Notes under the pieces: generated by a model
What the model was told of the DNA's origin: nothing
The model's database searches: none
The model's input: the letters and a program-made list of their open reading frames with translations, nothing else
Assembly (NCBI RefSeq): GCF_036182465.1
Contig: NZ_CP108081.1
Location: 10,912,001-10,976,000, forward strand
Reading direction: 5' to 3'
Source: Streptomyces sp. NBC_00258
Lineage (GTDB): Bacteria; Actinomycetota; Actinomycetes; Streptomycetales; Streptomycetaceae
DNA length: 64,000 nt
Shown here: positions 8,541-16,932 of the stretch, in pieces
Layout of the letters: the number at the start of each line of letters is the position of its first letter
Position numbering within the stretch: the stretch's first letter is position 1
Translations under genes and position numbers: made by a program

Positions 8541-9509
8541 ATGACCGACACCACCGGCCCCCGCCCCGTCCTGGAGCCCGCCGCCGCGGCCTTCGCCGAG
8601 GCGACCGCGAACCCGCCCTACCTGTTCGACCTCGGCCCGGCAGAGGGTCGCAAGACGGTTGACGAGGTGCAGTCGGGCGACATCACCAAGCCCGACGTCG
8701 ACGAGGAATGGGTCACGGTCCCCGGCGGTCCCACCGGACAGGTCCGGGCACGTATCGTCCGCCCGGCGGGTGCTTCCGGTGTCCTTCCGGTGATCATCTA
8801 CATCCACGGCGCCGGCTGGGTCTTCGGCAACGCCCACACCCACGACCGCCTGGTCCGCGAACTCGCCGTCGGCGCGAACGCGGCCGTGGTCTTCCCCGAG
8901 TACGACCTCTCGCCCGAAGCCCGCTATCCCGTCGCGATCGAGCAGAACTACACCGTCGCGCAGTGGGTCGTCACCGACGGCGCCGGCCACTATCTGGACG
9001 CTTCCCGCATCGCGGTCGCCGGCGACTCCGTCGGCGGCAACATGAGCGCGGCCCTGACCCTGATGGCCAAGGAGCGAGGCGATGTGCCCCTCGTCCAGCA
9101 GGTCCTCTTCTACCCGGTCACCGACGCGGCCTTCGACACCGGCTCGTATCACCAGTTCGCCGAGGGCTACTTCCTGCGCCGCGACGCCATGCAGTGGTTC
9201 TGGGACCAGTACACGACCGACGAGAAGCAGCGCGCCGAGATCACCGCGTCCCCGCTGCGCGCCACCACCGAGCAGCTCACCGGCCTGCCGCCGGCCCTGG
9301 TCATCACCGCCGAGGCCGACGTCCTGCGCGACGAGGGCGAGGCCTACGCCAACAAGCTGCGCGAAGCGGGCGTCCCGGTCACGGCGGCCCGTTACCAGGG
9401 CATCATCCACGACTTCGTGATGCTCAACGCCCTCGCCGACACCCACGCGGCCCGCGCCGCCATCAGCCAGGCAGTGACCGTGCTGAGGAGCGCTCTCGCC
9501 ACCGGCTGA
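8541..9509 (+). CDS. Alpha/beta hydrolase, hormone-sensitive-lipase (family IV) type
   Basis: A 322-residue cytoplasmic esterase. ATG at 8541 follows GAGGAGA; upstream codons in frame look non-coding. The oxyanion motif is HGAGWVFG, where the family has HGGG. The nucleophile elbow is GDSVGGN. Downstream, ITAEADVLRDEGEAYANKL supplies the Asp and GIIHDF the His of the triad. Such enzymes cleave short-chain esters. The gene is divergent from an OhrR-like MarR gene that probably controls it. A strong hairpin follows the stop at 9531-9573, so the transcript is likely monocistronic. Confidence 0.9.
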   Translation: MTDTTGPRPVLEPAAAAFAEATANPPYLFDLGPAEGRKTVDEVQSGDITKPDVDEEWVTVPGGPTGQVRARIVRPAGASGVLPVIIYIHGAGWVFGNAHTHDRLVRELAVGANAAVVFPEYDLSPEARYPVAIEQNYTVAQWVVTDGAGHYLDASRIAVAGDSVGGNMSAALTLMAKERGDVPLVQQVLFYPVTDAAFDTGSYHQFAEGYFLRRDAMQWFWDQYTTDEKQRAEITASPLRATTEQLTGLPPALVITAEADVLRDEGEAYANKLREAGVPVTAARYQGIIHDFVMLNALADTHAARAAISQAVTVLRSALATG

Positions 9510-9530
9510 CCGGTCAGCCGGCCACCGACC

Positions 9531-9573
9531 CGGCCTCCCGTCCCCGCACACCGCGTGCGGGGACGGGAGGCCG
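9531..9573 (+). terminator. Rho-independent-type hairpin after the esterase gene
   Basis: Perfect 19-bp stem: left arm 9531-9549 (CGGCCTCCCGTCCCCGCAC), five-base loop, right arm 9555-9573. It lies 21 bases after the esterase stop and before a promoter-like site at 9630. Confidence 0.85.
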
Positions 9574-9629
9574 GGCGGCGTTCGACTCCGAGCGGTCCGG
9601 ACAGGCGTGCAACGAGCGGGAGACGGGCC

Positions 9630-9654
9630 GTGTACGGCCGGGTTCTTCGGGTAG
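9630..9654 (+). promoter_or_regulatory. SigB-type promoter candidate for the first stress-module MarR gene
   Basis: GTGT at 9630-9633, a 15-base spacer, then GGGTAG at 9649-9654. The streptomycete SigB-type consensus is GNNT-N14-16-GGGTAC/T, so only the last base differs. It lies 52 bases before the GTG start at 9706. The spacer is like that of the site at 16176-16200 before the second MarR gene. Confidence 0.5.
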
Positions 9655-9705
9655 GGCCGACCTACATGACAGCTGCCCTGTCCGGAGTTCACTGAGAGAG
9701 CGCTT

Positions 9706-10230
9706 GTGGAGATCCACCGGCCCACGGGCCGCGACCAGGACCCCGGCCATGAGCCGGACACGCTTGCCCACCACGTCGTCGACACTGTGGAAAGTCTGGT
9801 GACGCTCTGGTTCACGGCGGTCGAGGACGTCGTCCCGCACCTTTCCGCGCGTCAGCTGTCCGCCCTGCAGACGGTCCGCCGCCGGCCCGAACTCAATCTC
9901 ACCGCGCTGGCCGAGCACTTGGAGATAGGCCTGCCCACCGCCAGTCGGCTCTGCGGTCGGCTCGTCTCCGCCGGGCTGCTCCAGCGGACCGTCCAGCCCC
10001 ACAACCGCCGTGAGGTGCGGTTGGTGGTCACCGCCGACGGACGGCGGTTCCTGGCGGACGTCACCGAGCGGCGATCCCTCTGTCTCGCCACCGTCTTCGA
10101 GGCGATGACACCCGGCGAACGTGCCTCTCTGCAACGCGGACTGGGTGCCTTCCAGCAGGCCCACGCGCGCACACGTCCGCAGCCGAGAGGCGAGGGGCAA
10201 AGCGGGGGCGACGCGGTGACCGGCGGCTGA
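9706..10230 (+). CDS. MarR family transcriptional regulator (rsb-flanking paralogue 1)
   Basis: A 174-residue protein starting with GTG. The winged helix is visible as LSARQLSALQTVRRRPELNLTALAEHLEI, TASRLCGRLVSAGLL and the wing NRREVRLVVT. The C-terminus is polar and glycine-rich. It resembles the protein at 16297-16773 (shared TASRLC/STSRLC and RREVRL/RRELRL), and the two flank the rsb operon on the opposite strand. A SigB-type promoter lies upstream, so it is probably induced by the sigma factors of this module. Its ligand and targets are unknown. Confidence 0.82.
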   Translation: MEIHRPTGRDQDPGHEPDTLAHHVVDTVESLVTLWFTAVEDVVPHLSARQLSALQTVRRRPELNLTALAEHLEIGLPTASRLCGRLVSAGLLQRTVQPHNRREVRLVVTADGRRFLADVTERRSLCLATVFEAMTPGERASLQRGLGAFQQAHARTRPQPRGEGQSGGDAVTGG

Positions 10231-10236
10231 AACCCG

Positions 10237-11997
10237 TCAGACGGGCAGCCCGGCGGGGGAGGGCCGTACCGTCTCCGCCGCCCGGTTCGGGAGGTGACAC
10301 AGCAGCAGACACACGTCGTCGTCCCGCTCGGAGTCGCTCAGCAACGGATGCAGGAGACGGTCGGCCGAGCCGTCCAGGTCCGTGTCGAGGTCCTCGGAAC
10401 GGAAGGCCCCGAGCGCCGCGGCGAGACGCTCGATACCGGGGTCTATGCCGTGGGCGCGGCGCTCGACCAGCCCGTCGGTGTAGAGAGCCAGCGTCGAACC
10501 GGGGGCGAGGCGCACGGTGTGGTCGCCGATCTCCTGGCGCAGCGGGATGCCGAGCATGGCACCGGGCTTGGCGTCGAGCGTGTGCACCTGCCCGTCGGGG
10601 GTCCGCAGTACCGGCGGCGGGTGGCCCGCGGCGGCCCAGGTGAGCGTCGGATCGTCGGGGTGGAAGCGCGCGATGACGGCCGTCGCGTACAGGTCGGGCT
10701 GTAGGTGGTGGAGGAGGATGTGCAGCCGGGTGAGGAGTTGGCCGGGGGTGCCTCCGTCGACGGCGTACGCGCGCAGTGCCGTCCGCAACTGGCTCATCAT
10801 GACGGCGGCGTGCAGTCCGTGCCCCGTCACGTCGCCGATGACGGTGATCAGGCTGCCGTCGGGCTGACGGAAGGCGTCGTACCAGTCCCCGCCGATGTTC
10901 AGACCGTGGGTGGCCGGCAGATAGCGGGCCGCCAGGCGCAGTTCCGGAGTGGTGGGCAGGTCCGTGAGCAGGGCCCGCTGCAGTGTCTCGGCGATGTCGC
11001 GGTTGTGCTCGAAGCGCCGGGCGTTGTCTATGGCAATGCTGGCGCGGCGCGTGAGTTCGATCAGCATGACCGCGTCGTCGGCGTCCCAGCGTTCGCCGGG
11101 CGGGGTAAGGATCAGCACCCCCAGCGGTGCCCGCCGCGTCGGCAGCGGAACGCACAGCAGGGGCCGCGTGGGATGCAGTGCCGAGGGCGGCTGGTCGTCG
11201 ACGCCGGGCAGGCCGCCCGGGTGGTCGGCGGCGTACTGAGGGCGGCCGCTACGGGCCGCGACCACGGCGGCCGCCGGACGCGGACTCTGCCGCAGTTCGT
11301 CGTCCTCGCCGTCGAACAGCCACACATCGACACTGCGGGCGTACTCCGGCACCAGGAGACTGGGCAAACGGCGCACGATCTCGTCGTGGTTGAGCGAAGC
11401 CGTGAGTACGGCACTGGCGTCGGCCAGGAACGTCAGCCTGCGGCGGGCACTCTCCGCCTCCGTACGCGCCTTCCGCTCGGCGGCGAACAGCTCGCGCTGG
11501 GCCCGTCCCGCCGCGTCCAGTTCGGCGTGCAGTGCCAGCACGCCCTGATTGGTCTGGTGCAGCTCCTCCCGGTGGAAGTCCACCAGCCCTTCCTGCTCGC
11601 CGAGTCTCTCCAGGACCAGGGCCGTGTCCTCGTCGGCGCCCAACAGTGCCTCGGCCAGGATCGCGGGATCGTCCGCCACGGGGCCGACGTCCGACAGGTC
11701 CGCACCCTCCGGGCAGGTGACCGTCATGTGCCACGGTGGCCGGCCGTCGGCGCCGGCTTCGTCGCACGAGGTCACGACAGCTCGCAGGAGACCGTCCCCG
11801 GACGGCGCCGCGGTCGCTTCCACAGAGAGCCGCCACGTGCCGCCCTTCGTGAGGCACTGCCGCAGATGCGCGCTGAGCGCGGTGGTCAGCCGGGTCCGCT
11901 CCAGACCGGGCACCCCGTACGCGGCCGTCAGACGTGCCGTGTCGATACGGGCCCGCGCGGCGTCGGTGACCGTGGTGATGTGCCAGGTACGCATCAT
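10237..11997 (-). CDS. GAF domain SpoIIE/PP2C-type serine phosphatase
   Basis: A 586-residue phosphatase, last gene of the rsb operon. ATG at 11997 overlaps the TGA of the upstream gene, implying translational coupling. The N-terminus (about 1-150) resembles an atypical ATPase-like or sensor region that I cannot name. A coiled coil (about 165-200, LHAELDAAGRAQRELFAAER) leads to a GAF domain (about 200-370). The PP2C domain has intact metal motifs GGDWYDAF, IGDVTGHGLHAA, YTDGLVERR and ERDDDVCLLL. It should dephosphorylate a STAS antagonist such as RsbS or the protein at 16933-17316, raising free sigma factor; the partner is inferred. The ligand of the GAF domain is unknown. Confidence 0.88.
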   Translation of the reverse strand: MMRTWHITTVTDAARARIDTARLTAAYGVPGLERTRLTTALSAHLRQCLTKGGTWRLSVEATAAPSGDGLLRAVVTSCDEAGADGRPPWHMTVTCPEGADLSDVGPVADDPAILAEALLGADEDTALVLERLGEQEGLVDFHREELHQTNQGVLALHAELDAAGRAQRELFAAERKARTEAESARRRLTFLADASAVLTASLNHDEIVRRLPSLLVPEYARSVDVWLFDGEDDELRQSPRPAAAVVAARSGRPQYAADHPGGLPGVDDQPPSALHPTRPLLCVPLPTRRAPLGVLILTPPGERWDADDAVMLIELTRRASIAIDNARRFEHNRDIAETLQRALLTDLPTTPELRLAARYLPATHGLNIGGDWYDAFRQPDGSLITVIGDVTGHGLHAAVMMSQLRTALRAYAVDGGTPGQLLTRLHILLHHLQPDLYATAVIARFHPDDPTLTWAAAGHPPPVLRTPDGQVHTLDAKPGAMLGIPLRQEIGDHTVRLAPGSTLALYTDGLVERRAHGIDPGIERLAAALGAFRSEDLDTDLDGSADRLLHPLLSDSERDDDVCLLLCHLPNRAAETVRPSPAGLPV

Positions 11998-13082
11998 GGT
12001 GTGCCGTCCGGCGGAACGGGGCTCAGTACGGCGACGGCGGTGTCGTCCCGTACCGGCCGGGCGGAGCTGCTCGCGTCGCGCACCGTCACGGAGGCGATCA
12101 CAGCCGGGTCGAAGGACGCGAGGCAGGCGTCCGCGGGCGGGGTCCAGCGGCTGGGCAGCCCGTCGCTGTGCAGGACGAGCAGACAGTCCGCTCCCCACGT
12201 CGCGTGGTGTTCGGGGATGGTCGTGGGCCGGTGGGCTCCGACTATGCCGGGACGGGAGAGCAGAGGCCGCCAGCCCTCACCCGTGCGCAGCCGGGCACCG
12301 ATGTTACCGATCCCGGAGAAGGCCAGCCGCCCGGTCTCCGCGTCGAGTTGGGCGACCGCGATCGCGGCGCCCCTGGTGGGGCGGAGCTCCGCGTCCAGGT
12401 ACCGGAGCACTTCCGCCGGCGGCAGATGGCCCGAGCGCCGCAGCGCCTCCACCGCAGCGGACGAGGCCCGAGCAGCCTCGGGCCCGTGGCCCAGCCCATC
12501 GGCCAGCATCAGGGTCGTACGGTGGCCCGCCCGGACGCACGCCCAGGCATCACCGGAGAACTCCGCGCCGCCGAAAGGGATGTTGACCCCTCCCGCCCGT
12601 GCCATGGCGGCGGCCGGTGCGGGAGCGGCCCCGTGGCCGCGACCGCGGGCACCACCGGGCCGGGTGGTACCGATCCGCGCCAGGGCGATCGTGCCCCGGC
12701 CCGGCGCGCTGTGCAGGTCGAAGTCGTCGGCGATGCGTCGGCAGGCGCCGAGGCCGGTGCCGAGTGTGGACGCCGTGGAGAAACCGTCACGCAAGGCGGC
12801 CGGGACGTCGGCCATGCCGGGGCCGTGGTCGATCGCGGCGATCTGCACCACGGAGACCGCTTCCTGCCCGGCCGGCAGCACGGGAGGGGGCACGGTCTCT
12901 ATGAGCAACTGGCCTCCCTTGGCGTGCTTGAGCAGGTTGGTGGCGAGTTCGGTGGCCACGAGCGCGGCCGCGGCGGTGCGGTTCCTGTCGAGCCCGGCCA
13001 GGGCGGCCGCGCCCTCCGCCGCGACCCTGGCGTCACGCACGCGTGTCGAGTCGTGGACCGGGACGTCCCAGACCCGGGGCAT
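11994..13082 (-). CDS. RsbT-like kinase fused to RsbX-like SpoIIE phosphatase
   Basis: A 362-residue two-domain protein. Residues 1-140 are an RsbW/RsbT-type HATPase (N-box ATELATNLLKHAKGG, then DHGPGMADV and GTGLGACRRI). Residues 170-355 are a small PP2C domain (GDAWACVRAG, LMLADGLGHGPEAA, LHSDGLPSRW, RDDTAVAVL) like RsbX. In Bacillus, RsbT and RsbX are separate, with opposite actions on RsbS/RsbR. Here both activities sit on one chain. Start ATG at 13082 shares one base with the upstream rsbT stop, and the stop overlaps the next start. The protein may both phosphorylate and reset the stressosome. Confidence 0.88.
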   Translation of the reverse strand: MPRVWDVPVHDSTRVRDARVAAEGAAALAGLDRNRTAAAALVATELATNLLKHAKGGQLLIETVPPPVLPAGQEAVSVVQIAAIDHGPGMADVPAALRDGFSTASTLGTGLGACRRIADDFDLHSAPGRGTIALARIGTTRPGGARGRGHGAAPAPAAAMARAGGVNIPFGGAEFSGDAWACVRAGHRTTLMLADGLGHGPEAARASSAAVEALRRSGHLPPAEVLRYLDAELRPTRGAAIAVAQLDAETGRLAFSGIGNIGARLRTGEGWRPLLSRPGIVGAHRPTTIPEHHATWGADCLLVLHSDGLPSRWTPPADACLASFDPAVIASVTVRDASSSARPVRDDTAVAVLSPVPPDGTP

Positions 13083-13522
13083 CAGGTCTCCTCCCGGTAG
13101 CGCGGCGGACGGACGGTCCAGGAGGTCACCGTGACCGTGGTGCCGTTCCCGGGGCTGCTGTCGATCGCGAACTCGTGGACCAGCCGCCGGGCGCCGCCCA
13201 GGCCCATTCCGAGGCCGTCCCCCGAGGTGTAGCCGTCGCTCAGAGCCCGCTCCAGGTCCGCGATGCCCGGTCCCTCGTCGATGAACGCCAGCCGCAGCCC
13301 CGGTGCGTGACCGTTCTTCAGGACCGTGGCCTCGACCTCGCCGCCTCCGCCGTGCACCAGCGTGTTGCGGGCCAGCTCGCTCGCCGCGGTGACGAGCTTG
13401 GTCTGCTCCACCAGACCGAAGCCCAGCTGAGCGGCCGTCTGGCGCACATGCTGCCGTACCCACACCAGATCCATGTCCGAGTGGATCGGCAGGCGGGCGT
13501 CGACACAGCCGGCTGTCTGCAT
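13082..13522 (-). CDS. rsbT: RsbT-like serine kinase / anti-sigma regulatory factor
   Basis: A 146-residue HATPase of the GHKL fold. The N-box is AASELARNTLVHGGGG, followed by FIDEGPGIADL and the glycine-rich lid GDGLGMGLGGARRL. In known stressosomes RsbT phosphorylates RsbS and RsbR and then leaves to activate a PP2C phosphatase. The order RsbR-RsbS-RsbT is the same here. ATG at 13522 overlaps the rsbS stop by one base, and the stop overlaps the fusion gene start, so synthesis is coupled. The gene symbol follows order and family. Confidence 0.88.
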   Translation of the reverse strand: MQTAGCVDARLPIHSDMDLVWVRQHVRQTAAQLGFGLVEQTKLVTAASELARNTLVHGGGGEVEATVLKNGHAPGLRLAFIDEGPGIADLERALSDGYTSGDGLGMGLGGARRLVHEFAIDSSPGNGTTVTVTSWTVRPPRYREET

Positions 13523-13941
13523 CACGGACTCTCCTGCCGTGTGCCGCGGGGACGGTACGGCGAGGCATCCCCGGCCAGGAGGCCCAGGGCGTCCTCCGTG
13601 GTGAGAGCGGTACGCAGACCCGGCAGCGTCAGACCCAGTTCCACCAACGTGATCGCGACCGCGGGCCGCATGCCGGCCACCACGGTCTGCGCGGCGAGGA
13701 GCCCGGCCTTGGCCGCGATCTCGGCCAGCACACGCCCCAGGAACGAGTCGACCATCTCGACACCGGAGAGGTCGATGACCACACCGGTGGTCGAACTGCT
13801 CGCGATGGTCTCGCTGATGTCCTGCTGGAGCTGTTCCGCCGTACTGTCGTGCAGATCGCCCTGGAGGGTCACGAGAAGGACGTCGCCGAGCCGCAGCACC
13901 GGGACGGACCCCCACGGAGGCCCCGTGTGCGCGTGGGTCAC
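13522..13941 (-). CDS. rsbS: RsbS-like STAS stressosome protein
   Basis: A 139-residue single STAS domain. GTG at 13941 overlaps the rsbR stop as GTGA. The antagonist motif VIDLSGVEMVDSFLGRVLAE contains the conserved Ser after Asp that RsbT phosphorylates in RsbS. The domain is complete and has a short polar tail (YRPRGTRQESP). RsbS forms the stressosome core with RsbR and holds RsbT until a stress signal arrives. Confidence 0.9.
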   Translation of the reverse strand: MTHAHTGPPWGSVPVLRLGDVLLVTLQGDLHDSTAEQLQQDISETIASSSTTGVVIDLSGVEMVDSFLGRVLAEIAAKAGLLAAQTVVAGMRPAVAITLVELGLTLPGLRTALTTEDALGLLAGDASPYRPRGTRQESP

Positions 13942-14846
13942 CGCGCGACCGCCCCACGGGGCGCCGGGTCCACGATGCCGGAGCCCTGCTGGTCGAGCGC
14001 GTACGCCAGGGCGTCGGCGAGGCTGGCGCGGGTGACCACCGTGCCCAGGTCGAGGCCGAGGTGGACGATGGTCTGCGCGATGGCCGGCCGGATGCCGGAG
14101 ACGACGCACTCCGCTCCCATCAGCCGCGCGGCCGCGACCGTCTTCATCAGGTGCTGCGCCACGAGGGAGTCGACGGTCGGCACACCGGTGATGTCCAGGA
14201 TCGCGAAGCGCGCGTGCTGGTCGACGACGGACTCCAGGAGCGTCTCCATCACCACCTGGCTGCGGGCGCTGTCGAGCGTGCCGATCAGCGGTACGGCGAC
14301 GATGCCGTCCCAGAGCTTGATCACGGGCGTGGCCATCTCCAGCAGTTCCATCCGCTGCCGGTCGATGAGTGCCCGGCCCTCGTTCAGCGCCGACTCCATG
14401 ACGACCAGCCGCAGCGTGCCCATCAGTACGGTCGCCGCGGTCGCGCACTCCCGTACGTGCTCGGCGGACGCCTGCGACAGGTCGGCCACGAGGAGATCCA
14501 CGACGGGCGGCCGCAGGGCGTCCACCTCGTGCGACACCTGTGCCGAGCCGGCACCGGCGCGAGACCGGGCGGCCGCCGTGCGCGTCAACTGCTCGCGCAC
14601 CACGGTGAATCCGTCCGCCTCGGCGTCCTCGACGCGTCCGGCCGCGGCCACCGCGGCAAGGGCCTCGACGACCGCCTTGCCGGCTTCCACCGCTTCGTCC
14701 CTGGACACGGTGAAGACCGTACGGAACAAGGGGGTGTCGGCCCACCGCTGGGCGATCTGCTCGCGGCGGCGCCGCAGGAAGTCCCCGACCTCCCGCGCCG
14801 GCGATCCGTGCTGTCCTGCCGTTTCGTGCTCCGGCACCTGTTCCAC
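13938..14846 (-). CDS. rsbR: RsbR-like stressosome sensor with C-terminal STAS domain
   Basis: A 302-residue protein and the first gene of the coupled rsb operon. Residues 1-165 are a helical sensory region (FLRRRREQIAQRWADTPLF, then LLVADLSQASAEHVRECATAA), probably a globin-like RsbRD fold. Residues 175-285 are a STAS domain with LDITGVPTVDSLVAQHLMKT, where Thr and Ser replace the simple Ser site, as in RsbR proteins. GTG at 14846 is used here, but GTG at 14837 has the better-spaced AGGAG and may be the true start. The signal sensed is unknown. Confidence 0.88.
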   Translation of the reverse strand: MEQVPEHETAGQHGSPAREVGDFLRRRREQIAQRWADTPLFRTVFTVSRDEAVEAGKAVVEALAAVAAAGRVEDAEADGFTVVREQLTRTAAARSRAGAGSAQVSHEVDALRPPVVDLLVADLSQASAEHVRECATAATVLMGTLRLVVMESALNEGRALIDRQRMELLEMATPVIKLWDGIVAVPLIGTLDSARSQVVMETLLESVVDQHARFAILDITGVPTVDSLVAQHLMKTVAAARLMGAECVVSGIRPAIAQTIVHLGLDLGTVVTRASLADALAYALDQQGSGIVDPAPRGAVAR

Positions 14847-14972
14847 TCCTCACGTGCGTCGCATCGCTCCGAACTTGCCGAAGGCAACGAGAAAGCGATG
14901 TAAATCTTGCCGGATGACAACTGTAGCCGTGGCGCCGTCCGGCACGACACCTCCTACGGTGGGGGCGCCCGC

Positions 14973-16202
14973 CTAAGGGGCGGGCTGCTTCCCGTGCCAG
15001 TCGAGACAGACCACCAACGCGTCGTCGTCCGGCTCGGGTCCGCCGCGATGCCCCGTCAGTTCCCGCAGGACCGCCCCCGGTACCTCCGGGGCCGGCACCA
15101 GACTCGTGGACGTGACGGCCCGGGCCAGAGCCCTGTCGCCGTACCGCTCCCCGCCCGGTGCCACGACCGCGTGGACCCCGTCGCTGACGAGGACGAGCCG
15201 GTCGCCCGGCTCGACGGTGAACTCCTGCGCCACATAGTCGGTTTCCTCGAACATGCCCAGCGGGAGCTGTGCCTCCATGTCCACGGTCGTGACGGACCTG
15301 TCGCGCAGACGCAGCATCCGGGGTGAGCCGGCGTCGACGACCCGCAGGCGGCCGGTGGACAGTTCGAGGTCCAGCAGCAGCACCGAAAGATGCGCGGCTC
15401 CGCGGTAGTGGGCGTACACCGCCTGGTCGGCGAGAGCCGCCTGGTCCGCGATGGGGATGCCCGCACGCCGGGCGTTGCGCAGTGCGTTGATGCCGAGACT
15501 GGTCAGCAGCGAGGCGTCGATGCCCTCGCCCATGCCGTTGGTGATGTACAGCGTCAGCCGGTCGGCGGTGACGCACCAGTCGAAGTTGTCGCCGAACACG
15601 GCGTAGGCGGGCTCCAGTTGGGCGCCGAGCGTGAACTCGGGCCGGGCGCAGGAGCGTGCGGGCAGCAACTGCCACTGCATCTCCGCCGCCAGGGTGAGCC
15701 GGTCCCTGCGCCGCGCCAGCAGATACAGGTCGGTGTCGCGATCGGCGACGACCACCTCGTGGCCCAGGATCTCGGCCACCTCGGCCAGTTCGGTCCGGCA
15801 CTCCCCGGCCACCTCGGCCGATGGCAGGGTGACGGACAGCACCCCGAGCCGGTCGCCGCGCACGGTGACCGGCAGATGAAGACGCACGCTCCCGCCGCCG
15901 CGCTCCTCCGCGTACGGCTCCTGCGCCCCGAAGGCCCGGCCGGCCGGGCTGTCGTGCACCGGCAGCGGGTCCAGGGCGTGCTGCACCGCGGACACGGGCT
16001 GCAGCAGGGTCAGTCCGTAGTCGGCGAGGAATAGTTCGGCATCCTGCGCCTCGTACTGGTTGCACAGCACCTCGCGGACCGCGTCCAGCAACTGGTGCGG
16101 TGCCGCGGAGCGCAGTGCGCGCTCGGCTGCCACGAATCTGTTCACGATGGTGGATATGCCATTCTCTCCGCGTCGGTGTCGGGTCCGTTTCGTCGGGTAC
16201 AC
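14973..16202 (-). CDS. Divergent SpoIIE/PP2C-type phosphatase with altered metal site
   Basis: About 409 residues; the start is uncertain. GTG codons at 16202, 16145 and 16295 are possible, none with a clear ribosome site, and convincing coding sequence begins near STIVNRFVAAERALRS. A GAF-like N-terminal half is followed by a PP2C domain. The first metal motif is kept (FGDNFDW), as are LVSDGVH and PDDDALVVCLDW. The second motif reads ITNGMGEGID where active enzymes have GDVxGHG, so a metal-binding Asp is Asn and the His is Glu. The protein may be a weak phosphatase or a binding-only regulator. It lies 126 bases upstream of rsbR on the same strand. Confidence 0.78.
   Translation of the reverse strand: MYPTKRTRHRRGENGISTIVNRFVAAERALRSAAPHQLLDAVREVLCNQYEAQDAELFLADYGLTLLQPVSAVQHALDPLPVHDSPAGRAFGAQEPYAEERGGGSVRLHLPVTVRGDRLGVLSVTLPSAEVAGECRTELAEVAEILGHEVVVADRDTDLYLLARRRDRLTLAAEMQWQLLPARSCARPEFTLGAQLEPAYAVFGDNFDWCVTADRLTLYITNGMGEGIDASLLTSLGINALRNARRAGIPIADQAALADQAVYAHYRGAAHLSVLLLDLELSTGRLRVVDAGSPRMLRLRDRSVTTVDMEAQLPLGMFEETDYVAQEFTVEPGDRLVLVSDGVHAVVAPGGERYGDRALARAVTSTSLVPAPEVPGAVLRELTGHRGGPEPDDDALVVCLDWHGKQPAP
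16176..16200 (+). promoter_or_regulatory. SigB-type promoter for the second stress-module MarR gene
   Basis: GTGT at 16176-16179, a 15-base spacer, then GGGTAC at 16195-16200. This is an exact match to the streptomycete SigB-type consensus. The GTG start of the MarR gene lies 97 bases downstream. Confidence 0.65.
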
Positions 16203-16296
16203 GACGCCGACGGTCTGTTGTGTGAGTCGGTGATCGGGGGCCGGTCGCCCGAGGCGGCGGGCTGACAGCGTTCGGGAAGCCTGGGAGAGTGTCACC

Positions 16297-16773
16297 GTGA
16301 CTTCCTCCTACGCGCGCCCGCGGCCCCAGGAAGTGGCGCGCGTGACCTCAGAGGCTGCGGAACTGCTGGAAGTCCTGTGGGGGCGTGCCTCGACGGCTCC
16401 GGTATCGGCGTCCCAGCTGCGTGTGCTGTTCATCCTGGAACACCACGAGGGCATCAACCTGCGCACGCTCGCCGACGCCCTGGCCTCCACGCCTCCCTCG
16501 ACCAGCCGGCTCTGCGACCGCCTCCAGGCCGTGGGATTCGTCGAACGCAGGCCCGGTGCCACGAGCCGCCGTGAACTGCGGCTGTACCTCAGCCGCCGAG
16601 GGAGCGCCTTCCTGGTCGATCTGCGCACCCGCCGAGAGCGGGCCCTGCAGTCCGTGCTGGAGCACATGCCGGCCGCGCAACGGACCGCACTGATGGAGGG
16701 CCTGGTCGCTTTCTGTGCCGCCGCGGCGCAGGAGATCCACGAGGACGACGTCGCCGACGCCAAAACGGCCTGA
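16297..16773 (+). CDS. MarR family transcriptional regulator (rsb-flanking paralogue 2)
   Basis: A 158-residue winged-helix protein with a GTG start. VSASQLRVLFILEHHEGINLRTLADALA and STSRLCDRLQAVGFV form the helix-turn-helix, with the wing at SRRELRLYLS. The C-terminal dimer helix ends in an acidic tail (HEDDVADAKTA). It is a paralogue of the protein at 9706-10230 and also has a SigB-type promoter. The pair encloses the rsb operon. Targets are unknown. Confidence 0.83.
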   Translation: MTSSYARPRPQEVARVTSEAAELLEVLWGRASTAPVSASQLRVLFILEHHEGINLRTLADALASTPPSTSRLCDRLQAVGFVERRPGATSRRELRLYLSRRGSAFLVDLRTRRERALQSVLEHMPAAQRTALMEGLVAFCAAAAQEIHEDDVADAKTA

Positions 16774-16841
16774 CCGCCACGCGACCGACCGTCTCGCGAC
16801 ACCGGGACCCGTGCGCCCGTGCACGGAACGCGTGCGTCTGT

Positions 16842-16861
16842 ACGCGGAACTCGCTCCGCGT
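16842..16861. terminator. Weak hairpin between convergent MarR and STAS genes
   Basis: Seven-base arms ACGCGGA (16842-16848) and TCCGCGT (16855-16861) with a six-base loop, followed by a T-richer stretch. It lies in the 159-base gap between two convergent genes. Confidence 0.35.
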
Positions 16862-16932
16862 GATTGTTCGTTGTCATCCACCGCCCCATCCCGGACCCCC
16901 TCCCCATGCCGCCGTTCTGCTCGCGCTCCCGT

